From: Flavobacteriales bacterium UBA3364
GTDB lineage: Bacteria > Bacteroidota > Bacteroidia > Flavobacteriales_F > PHOS-HE28
DNA length: 16,346 nt
Direction of reading: 5' to 3'
NCBI GenBank assembly: GCA_002360495.1
Contig: DEQO01000097.1
Coordinates: forward strand, 1-16,346
Part shown: piece by piece, positions 6,746 through 13,954 of the stretch
Numbering within the stretch: the first letter of the stretch is position 1
How the letters are laid out: the number at the start of each line of letters is the position of its first letter
Notes under the pieces: model-generated
Database searches by the model: none
What the model was told of the DNA's origin: nothing
The model's input: only the letters and a program-made list of their open reading frames with translations
Program-made: the position numbers and the translations under genes

Positions 6746-9700
6746 TCAGTTTTCTTCCGTTTCCACCATCAAGTACTTCCCTTGCCGCTTCGGATCCGGT
6801 ACGAACCACGCGGGCTCGCCCTTCGGTGTGCGGCCCAGGCGCGCGCCGGCCACCGGCGGCTCCATCGCGCTGATCACGCGCTCGCTCAGCCTGCGCACGT
6901 GTCCGCCCAGCACGCTGTTCACCGTGGGGATGGGGTAGGTGCGCTCAGGCATGAAGCCGCTTTCACGCAGCTCTTTGCAGGTCTTCTCCACCGCGCTGAT
7001 GATGTGCTCGATGTCCGCCGTGGTGTGCGCTGTGGTGATGAAGTGCGGGAAGTCCAGCACGTGCACGCCGTGGTAGCGCATCAGCATGAAGAAGAGCTCG
7101 GTGTAGTTGACGCTCTCGTCGTACTTCGTCTTGAAGGCGCTACCGAAGTTCACCCAGCGATAGGGGAGCTGGTATTGATCGAAGAGGCCGTTCACGCGGG
7201 CCACCATGTCCTCGGTGATGGTGTTCAGGCGCTCCTGGAGCGCCGGGCCTTCATTCTTCATGTACACCAGCGCGGCATTCATCGCGGCAAGCGTGAGCGG
7301 GTGGCGCACGAAGGTGCCGGCGAAGTAGGTAACGCCCGCGGGCGGCACGCTGTCGTCGCCGTACTGCCAGTGGCCGCCGTCGAGGGCGTCCATCCACTCG
7401 CTCTTGCCGATCATGGCTCCCACGGGCATGCCGCCCCCGATCACCTTGCCGTAGGTGCCGATGTCGGCCTGGATGCCGAAGAGCGCCTGCGTTCCGTTCG
7501 GGTGCGTGCGGAAACCGGTGATCACCTCATCGAAGATCAGCGCGGTGCCGTTCTCCTGCGTGATGCGGCGCACCTCGCGGAGGAAATCCACCGGGCGGAA
7601 TTCCATGCGACGGCTCTGCACCGGTTCAACGAGCACGGCCGCTGCTTCATGGCAACGCTGCTTGATGATCTCGAGGCTCTCCGGCGTGCCGTAGTCGAGC
7701 ACCAGCATGTTCTGCACGCTCTCGGGCATGATGCCGGGCGCGCCGGGGTAGCTCTTCTTGCTCTTGCTCCCGCGGATGATCACCTCGTCGTTGATGCCGT
7801 GGTAGCTGCCGCTGAAGGAGATGATCAAGCTGCGACCGGTCACTGTGCGTGCCATGCGCATGGCGCCGAGCACAGCTTCGGATCCCGTGTTACATACGGC
7901 GGCACGTTCGGCACCGGTGAGCTCGCACAACAGCTTCGATACTTCCGCAGCGAGCGGATGCATCGGTCCGATCTCCACGCTGGTGTCGATCTGCTTGTGG
8001 CAGGCTTCCTTGATGAAGTCGGGCATGTAGCCGAACATCGAGGAGCCGAAGCCGCTCAGGATGTCCACGTACTCGTTGCCGTCGATGTCCCACAGGTGAC
8101 AGCCTGTGCTCTTGTCCACGACCACTTGGTAGATGAGCTCCTTGGTCTGCGGCTTGAAACCGGTGACCACACGCGGGTCGGCCATCGGCTTGCGGTTCTC
8201 CTGCGTGAAGGCCTTGCTCTTCGCGGTCCTCGCGATGTAGCGTTTGCTGAAGGCGTCGAACCATGCGCGCTGCTGCGGCGTCATATCGTCCACCTTCTCC
8301 TTGCTGATGCGCGCCTGCGCGCCGAAGACCTTCTTCAGCTCGGGGGCGTCTTCCAACGCGTTCACCGCAGGACCGGCACTTGCCGCCTGCGACTTGCCGC
8401 TCGCCGCAGGTGTTGCACCACCGCTCCAGTGCGGCAGGATGTGATCCGCCAGCTTGTCCAGGTTGGGGAGCTCTTCGTTCAACTGGCGGAACGAGATCTT
8501 CACTCCGAACTTCTTGCTGAGCGAGGTCGCGACCTGCGTGAGGAACAGGGAATCGAGGCCCATCTCGAGGAAGGTCTCCTCGTTGCTGGCTTCGGCGAGT
8601 TCCAGTCCGGAACTTTCTTCCAGCAGGTGCTTGATCTGCGCGATCAGCGCATCCTTGGGCGAGAGGTTGGCATCGCCGCTGTTCGGAACAGGGGCTTCGA
8701 TCGCGGTGCTTGCAATGGCACGACCGCCATCGGCCACCATCGCCACGGGATCCACCCAGTGACGGATGCGCTCGAAGGCGTAGGTCGGCATGCTGATCCT
8801 GCGTCGCTCTTCACGCTCGTAGAACTTGCTCCAATCGATGAGCACGCCACTCTGCCACAGGCCGCCAACGGCCTTCAAGAGCTGCGCGAGCTCATTGCCG
8901 TTGCCCGCGGAATCGCCCAATGAGGGCACGGCCGCTTGCTTCTTGTTGTCGGTGCTTTGCTGGCGCGCGAGCGTGGTGGCCGTTGTGCGCGGACCAACCT
9001 CGAGCATCACGCGATCGGCATCCTGCCAGGCGAATTTCACGGCTTGCGCGAAACGCACCGTGGCGCGCAGGTGGTCGCTCCAGTACTTCGACGAGGTGGC
9101 CTCGTCGTCCTTCAGCCATTCGGCGGTCACGGTGCTCACGATCGGGATGCGCGGCGCGCTGAGCTTCACGCTCTCCACCACCTTGCGGTAGGGCTCCACG
9201 ATCGCGTCCATCATCGGGCTATGGAAGGCGTGGCTGGTCACCAGCAATTTGCAGGTGATGCCATCCTTCTCCAGTTCGGCTTGCAGCTTTGCGATCGCCT
9301 CGTGCGGACCGCTGGCCACGCACAATTGAGGGCCGTTGTTCGCGGCGATGCTGCATCCCGCGGGGAGCTTCTTCGCCACGTCTTCTTCGGCTGCACGCAC
9401 GCTGAGCATGCTGCCGCCGGGCAGTTCCTGCATCATGCGGCCGCGGTTGGCGACGAGCTTCACGGCGTCCTCCAGTGAGAATACGCCAGCAAGACAAGCC
9501 GCAGCGAATTCGCCGATGCTGTGGCCCATCATCGCGTCGGGCGTGATGCCCCAGCGCATCCACAGCTTCGCGAGGCTGTAGTGCATGGTGAAGAGCGAAG
9601 CTTGCGTGTAGATGGTCTGCTTCAGCTGCTCGGCGGCCTTGTCCTCTTCGCCGGCATTCGGGAAGATGATGTCGCGGAGCGAAGTGCCGAACTCCTTACT

Positions 9701-12700
9701 GAAGAGTTCGCAGCACTGATCGAAGTGCTGTTTGAAGACAGGTTCGCTCTCGCAGAGGTCGCGGCCCATATTCACGTATTGCGAGCCCTGGCCGGGGAAC
9801 ATGAAGACCACGCCGGGCGCGGCCTCGTGCAGTTCGCGCGTGCCGATGAGCTGTGCGTCTTTATTGGCGATGGCCTCCATCAGTTCGCCATGGCTTCCGC
9901 CCACGATGAGGCGGCGGTGCTTGAAATGGCGACGGCCCAATTGCAGCGTGTAGGCCGCATCGGCCAGCGTTGCGTTCGGATGTGCTTCAAGCCATGCGCG
10001 GAGGTTGTCCGTCATGGCATCGAGGCTGGTCTTGCTCTTCGCGCTGAGCAGGAAGAGCTGCTTGCTGCGCGATGCGCTGGAAGCCTTGACCACCGGCGGC
10101 TCCGCGAGGATCACGTGCGCGTTCGTTCCGCCCACGCCGAACGATGAAACGCCGGCGATCCGAGGTGTCGCTGTGCGCGGCCAGGCGATGTTGTCCTGCG
10201 CCACGCGGAACGGTGAGTTCGCAAAATCGATCGCGGGATTCGGCTTCTCGAAGCCGATGCTCGCAGGGATGTTCTCTTGCTGAAGTGCCAACGCGGTCTT
10301 GATCACACCGGCAGCTCCGGCGGCAGCGGTCAGGTGACCGATGTTCGATTTGATCGAGCCGATACCACAATGCTGACCGTTCTTCTGACCTCCGAACGCG
10401 AGCGTCAGCGCTTCCACCTCGATGGGGTCACCGAGCGGGGTAGCAGTGCCGTGCGCCTCTACATATGTGATCTGTTCCGGCGTCACGCCCGCATCGGCCT
10501 GTGCCAGCGCGATCACTTCGGCCTGGCCGCGCACGCTGGGCGCGGTGAAGCTGGCCTTGTCGCTGCCGTCGTTGTTCAGCGCGGCGCCTTTGATCACCGC
10601 GTAGATGTGGTCCTTGTCGCGCTCGGCGTCGTCGAGGCGCTTCAGCACAATGATGCCGCAGCCATCGCTGAAGCTGGTGCCCTTGCCATTGGCGTCGAAG
10701 GTGCGCGTGCTGCCGTCGGGGCTGTACATGCCGCCCTCGTTGTACACGATGCCGCTGTTGATGGGCGCGGTGATCGCGATGCCACCGGCCAGCGCCATGT
10801 CGCATTCGCCGTCGCGCAGCGCCTTGAACGCTTGTGCGATCGCAACGAGCGAGGTGCTGCAGGCGGTGTGGATGCTCAACGCCGGACCGCGCAGGTCGAA
10901 CTCGAACGCGAGGCGCGTGGCGATGTAGTCCTTCTCGTTGGCGGTCATCACCGCGAAGTCGCCGACCTGCTCAATGAGCTCTGGGTGGCCGATGACATTG
11001 CGCGTGAAGTAGGTGTTGTTGCCCATGCCGGCGTACACGCCGATGAGGCCAGCGAATTGCGCAGGGTCGTATGCGGCATCCTCCAATGCGGCCCAGGCTG
11101 TTTCGAGGAACACGCGTTGCTGCGGATCCATCAGCGCGGCCACCTTCGGGTTCACACCGAAGAAGGCATGGTCGAACTTGTCGGCATCGGTGATCACGCC
11201 GCGCGCCTTCACGTAGTACTCGTCGTTGCGCAGTTCAGCGGGAACGCTCGGGTCGATCTCGTCCGCGGTCCAGGTGCTGATGCTGTTCTTCTTGTCGAGC
11301 AGGTTCTTCCAGAGCTGCTCCACGTTATCTGCCCCCGGGAAACGGCCGCTCATGCCGATGATGGCGATATCGCCTTTCCTTGAACCACCGGCCGCTGCCT
11401 TCCGCGCCTTTGCCATTTCGGACGGGTGGATCGCACTGGCATCGCCTTCGAGGAACGCTGCGCATGCCCTGATCGTCGGGTGCTGGTAGAGCTTCACGAT
11501 GGGCAGCTTCAGGCCATGGCCTTCAAGCTGCGCCACGCACTGGATGCTCAGCAGCGAGTTGCCGCCGAGGTCGAAGAAGTTGTCGTCGATGCCCACGCGA
11601 TCGATGCCGAGGAGATCAGCCCAGACGTTCGCGAGCGTCTTCTGCACGGCGGACTGTGGTGCTGCGAAGGCAACATCCAGTTCAGGACGTTTCACGTCGG
11701 GTGCGGGAAGCGCCTTGCGGTCGATCTTGCCGCTCGGAGTTCGTGGCAATTCCTTCACTGCGACGAACGCAGAAGGAACCATGTAGTCGGGGAGGAGGGA
11801 AGCGAGGTGCTTGCGCAGGTCGTTCACGCTCACTTCGTGCTTGGCGACGTAGTAACCGATGAGCCGCTTCAGGCCCGGGCGATCCTCGCGCACGTTCGCA
11901 ACGGCCTGTTCGATGGAGGCATGCTTTTCCAGCGCCACCTCCACCTCGCCGAGCTCGATGCGGTAGCCGCGCACCTTCACCTGGCCATCGATCCGGCCTT
12001 TGTAGTCGATCTCGCCGTTCGGCAATTCCGCCGCGCGGTCGCCGGTCTTGTACAGTCGGCCGCCGGCTTCGAACGGATCCGCAAGGAAACGCTCAGCGGT
12101 AAGGTCGTCGCGACCGATGTATCCCGTGGCCACGCAAGCGCCGCCGAGGTAGAGTTCGCCTTCATCGCCCTTCTTCACGGGCTTCATCTGCTCATCGAGC
12201 ACGAGCAGCTTCACGTTATCGATGGCCTTGCCGATGTTCGGCAGCGCAGGCCAGGTGGAGGGGTCGCCTTTCAACTCCAACTCGCTCACCACATGGCCTT
12301 CGGTGGGGCCGTACTGGTTGCAGAATCGGCAGCCGGGAAGCTGCTTGAAGAGGTTCGCGATGGCCGGGGTGATCTTCAGTTGCTCGCCGCTGGTGAAGAC
12401 CTCCTTCAGGGATGAAGGCACTTCGCCCGTGCGTTCCACGGCCTCAGCCAGGTATTGCAGCGCCACAAAGGGCACGATGATGCGGTTGATCTTCTGCGCG
12501 ATGATCTTCCGCAGGAGCTGTGTGCTGTTCAGTCGATCCTCATCGGTGATCAGCACCAGCGTGCCGCCTTGTGCGAACGTGGTGAAGAGTTCCTGGAAGC
12601 TCACATCGAAGCTGATGGGCGCGAACTGCAGCGTACGGTCGCCTTCCTTCAGTACCGAAGTGCGCAGCTGCCACCGGATCAGGTTCAGCAGCGGGGCATG

Positions 12701-13210
12701 GTGCATGGCCACACCTTTCGGGCGGCCGGTGCTTCCGCTGGTGAAGAGGACGTAGGCCAGGTTCTCTGGCTTGGCCGGGCATTCTCCTTCGAAAAGCGGA
12801 CCGTTCTCCAAGTCGATCTCATCGATCAGCAGGACTTTCGCCTTCGTGCCGTTGAATAGGTGCCGGTGTGCTTGATCGGTGATCACCACAGGCGGTTGGG
12901 CGTCCTCCAGCATGAGGGCGATGCGATCGGCGGGGTACGCGGGGTCGATCGGAACGTAAGCTGAACCACATTGAAGCACGCCGAGTACCGAGATGATCAG
13001 TTCCGGAGATCGCTCCAAGCAAACCGCGACCGTAGCGTTCGGACCCGCACCATTCGACCTTAGCTGGTTGGCGACCCTTCTTCCTGTGGCGTTCAACGCT
13101 TGATAGCTGTACTCCCGCTCCCCGGATAGGAGACCGATGCGGTCAAGGCCGAGGGAGATGCCGAGATCGAACAACTGGGGAATGTTGGAGGCGTGTCGGG
13201 TCGATTTCAT
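6746..13210 (-). CDS. hybrid NRPS-PKS, A-PCP-KS-AT-ACP-aminotransferase (loading module, extension module, amination)
   Basis: This is the first gene of the operon, 2154 residues. Domains: adenylation about 15-505 (FTSGSTGRPKG 156-166, A10 lysine K495); PCP about 515-590 (LGGNS, S552); ketosynthase about 612-1038 (TACSTS with C784, VEAHGT with H920, SNIGH with H959); acyltransferase about 1132-1430 (GHSIGE with S1231, HAFH 1327-1330, the malonyl-CoA pattern); ACP about 1515-1590 (GLDSL, S1554); PLP aminotransferase of the glutamate-1-semialdehyde type about 1640-2085 (NTGSEA 1774-1779, FDEVITGF with D1894, PLP lysine K1922). There is no N-terminal C domain and no KR, DH, ER or methyltransferase. 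The A code read by hand is D-V-Q-I-F-S-Q-V-V-K, which shares six positions with the proline code DVQLIAHVVK. I do not assign a substrate. An acyl-AMP ligase is less likely because D202 and the amino-acid A-domain motifs are present. The logic resembles the ACP-KS-ACP-AMT part of mycosubtilin and iturin synthases, but with amino-acid loading and a cis AT. The start ATG has no strong Shine-Dalgarno, and I found no TAnnTTTG element upstream. Confidence 0.94.
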   Translation of the reverse strand: MKSTRHASNIPQLFDLGISLGLDRIGLLSGEREYSYQALNATGRRVANQLRSNGAGPNATVAVCLERSPELIISVLGVLQCGSAYVPIDPAYPADRIALMLEDAQPPVVITDQAHRHLFNGTKAKVLLIDEIDLENGPLFEGECPAKPENLAYVLFTSGSTGRPKGVAMHHAPLLNLIRWQLRTSVLKEGDRTLQFAPISFDVSFQELFTTFAQGGTLVLITDEDRLNSTQLLRKIIAQKINRIIVPFVALQYLAEAVERTGEVPSSLKEVFTSGEQLKITPAIANLFKQLPGCRFCNQYGPTEGHVVSELELKGDPSTWPALPNIGKAIDNVKLLVLDEQMKPVKKGDEGELYLGGACVATGYIGRDDLTAERFLADPFEAGGRLYKTGDRAAELPNGEIDYKGRIDGQVKVRGYRIELGEVEVALEKHASIEQAVANVREDRPGLKRLIGYYVAKHEVSVNDLRKHLASLLPDYMVPSAFVAVKELPRTPSGKIDRKALPAPDVKRPELDVAFAAPQSAVQKTLANVWADLLGIDRVGIDDNFFDLGGNSLLSIQCVAQLEGHGLKLPIVKLYQHPTIRACAAFLEGDASAIHPSEMAKARKAAAGGSRKGDIAIIGMSGRFPGADNVEQLWKNLLDKKNSISTWTADEIDPSVPAELRNDEYYVKARGVITDADKFDHAFFGVNPKVAALMDPQQRVFLETAWAALEDAAYDPAQFAGLIGVYAGMGNNTYFTRNVIGHPELIEQVGDFAVMTANEKDYIATRLAFEFDLRGPALSIHTACSTSLVAIAQAFKALRDGECDMALAGGIAITAPINSGIVYNEGGMYSPDGSTRTFDANGKGTSFSDGCGIIVLKRLDDAERDKDHIYAVIKGAALNNDGSDKASFTAPSVRGQAEVIALAQADAGVTPEQITYVEAHGTATPLGDPIEVEALTLAFGGQKNGQHCGIGSIKSNIGHLTAAAGAAGVIKTALALQQENIPASIGFEKPNPAIDFANSPFRVAQDNIAWPRTATPRIAGVSSFGVGGTNAHVILAEPPVVKASSASRSKQLFLLSAKSKTSLDAMTDNLRAWLEAHPNATLADAAYTLQLGRRHFKHRRLIVGGSHGELMEAIANKDAQLIGTRELHEAAPGVVFMFPGQGSQYVNMGRDLCESEPVFKQHFDQCCELFSKEFGTSLRDIIFPNAGEEDKAAEQLKQTIYTQASLFTMHYSLAKLWMRWGITPDAMMGHSIGEFAAACLAGVFSLEDAVKLVANRGRMMQELPGGSMLSVRAAEEDVAKKLPAGCSIAANNGPQLCVASGPHEAIAKLQAELEKDGITCKLLVTSHAFHSPMMDAIVEPYRKVVESVKLSAPRIPIVSTVTAEWLKDDEATSSKYWSDHLRATVRFAQAVKFAWQDADRVMLEVGPRTTATTLARQQSTDNKKQAAVPSLGDSAGNGNELAQLLKAVGGLWQSGVLIDWSKFYEREERRRISMPTYAFERIRHWVDPVAMVADGGRAIASTAIEAPVPNSGDANLSPKDALIAQIKHLLEESSGLELAEASNEETFLEMGLDSLFLTQVATSLSKKFGVKISFRQLNEELPNLDKLADHILPHWSGGATPAASGKSQAASAGPAVNALEDAPELKKVFGAQARISKEKVDDMTPQQRAWFDAFSKRYIARTAKSKAFTQENRKPMADPRVVTGFKPQTKELIYQVVVDKSTGCHLWDIDGNEYVDILSGFGSSMFGYMPDFIKEACHKQIDTSVEIGPMHPLAAEVSKLLCELTGAERAAVCNTGSEAVLGAMRMARTVTGRSLIISFSGSYHGINDEVIIRGSKSKKSYPGAPGIMPESVQNMLVLDYGTPESLEIIKQRCHEAAAVLVEPVQSRRMEFRPVDFLREVRRITQENGTALIFDEVITGFRTHPNGTQALFGIQADIGTYGKVIGGGMPVGAMIGKSEWMDALDGGHWQYGDDSVPPAGVTYFAGTFVRHPLTLAAMNAALVYMKNEGPALQERLNTITEDMVARVNGLFDQYQLPYRWVNFGSAFKTKYDESVNYTELFFMLMRYHGVHVLDFPHFITTAHTTADIEHIISAVEKTCKELRESGFMPERTYPIPTVNSVLGGHVRRLSERVISAMEPPVAGARLGRTPKGEPAWFVPDPKRQGKYLMVETEEN

Positions 13211-13287
13211 GGTCTGTTCAAGAGGTCGTAGCAGCTATCGGATCATGGGCATGCAAAGGTCTTCCGGAGAGTCTGGTGTAAACAGAT

Positions 13288-13296
13288 CGTGGATAA
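13288..13296 (-). promoter_or_regulatory. DnaA-box-like nonamer (8 of 9)
   Basis: The minus strand reads TTATCCACG, one mismatch from the DnaA box TTATCCACA. It lies 78 bp upstream of the synthase start codon, in a position where a bound protein could affect transcription. The match alone does not show binding. Confidence 0.25.
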
Positions 13297-13468
13297 CTGC
13301 TGTTGACAAGATCGGATTCAACGTAATGGTCGTTGAAAAAGTTCTCCTTGTTGGACTCCCACGGACAAGGCCACTAAGTGTTGAACCAACGACAATTTGA
13401 CTACTTCCATCGGGTGGAAAGTGGGCTTCGTCGAGGAAGAAAAGTAGCGAAAGGAACGATGATGGCCT

Positions 13469-13496
13469 GATCGGTTCAAAATTTGTCGATCGGTTC
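13469..13496. repeat. 9-bp direct repeat with 19-bp spacing, possible operator
   Basis: GATCGGTTC occurs at 13469-13477 and again at 13488-13496. The 19-bp period is close to two helical turns, so two protein molecules could bind the same face of the DNA. It lies about 260 bp upstream of the synthase start. Function is unproven, and a 9-bp repeat may be chance. Confidence 0.25.
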
Positions 13497-13549
13497 GGTG
13501 GATTGAGCGATGATTCCCTTGGTGGGCTTGGGTTTCGCGCGACTATAGC

Positions 13550-13558
13550 TTATCCACA
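13550..13558 (+). promoter_or_regulatory. DnaA-box nonamer (perfect consensus)
   Basis: The plus strand reads TTATCCACA, an exact match to the consensus DnaA box. A second, 8-of-9 box lies 262 bp away on the other strand. I see no AT-rich unwinding element and no cluster of further boxes, so this looks more like a stray or regulatory box than an origin. Confidence 0.3.
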
Positions 13559-13954
13559 ATGCTGGCGCTGCATGGTACGGAGGTCTACTTTCGCGGCCGC
13601 TAAGTCGGACTTCCACCGAAAAGCCTTGTAAAACCCTGATGCACAGTAATTTGAATGGCGCTTTCTCTGTCGATATGACCCATTGGTCCATGTCACTGTA
13701 GGGGCCGTTAGATCCCAATGTCGTTCCATGAGGTCATCCATCTCCAATACTGGCGGGGCTTTCCGGTGTGTTCCGGAGGGAGGCCGCAAAGTGGGACCTG
13801 GACCACAGTGTAACCCCCAACTTACGAATTGCGCTACAAGGGCCAGCCGACGTCATTCACCGGTCCGTTCCATCGGGTACTGCCTTACCTCGGAACGTGA
13901 CTTCAAGGACCAGTGGATGAGCGGTCGGAAGGTCTTCCAACTTCAGCACAGACA

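Larger units (their letters stand above)
13211..13954. other. 744-bp divergent intergenic region, no convincing gene
   Basis: The region lies between the start of the synthase operon (minus) and the start of the secreted protein (plus). It is less GC-rich than its neighbours. The open frames in it (80 and 79 codons on the minus strand, 96 on the plus strand ending at 13973) have no recognisable domain, signal peptide or hydrophobic pattern, overlap one another and lack family-like composition. I found no exact TAnnTTTG promoter element facing either gene and no GC stem followed by a T-tract. It does contain two DnaA-box-like nonamers and a 9-bp direct repeat, listed separately. It must hold the promoters of both flanking units and could hold a small RNA or a decayed gene, but nothing shows that directly. 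Confidence 0.55.

Noticed and set aside
6503..8923. Long open frame on the plus strand (806 codons) opposite the synthase, with similar ones at 2591-4072, 4100-5386 and 11426-12415
   Set aside because: They lie opposite genes with clear domains. Their His/Val/Ala/Arg-rich, domain-free translations are what high-GC codon bias produces on the opposite strand.
11696..13168. First domain of the synthase as a fatty acyl-AMP ligase, as in mycosubtilin
   Set aside because: The domain has amino-acid A-domain motifs throughout, including the amine-binding Asp (D202), GELYLGG and the A10 lysine, and is followed by a PCP-type LGGNS carrier.
13288..13558. Chromosomal origin of replication
   Set aside because: Only two DnaA-box-like sites, no AT-rich unwinding element and no dnaA, dnaN or other origin-linked gene nearby.
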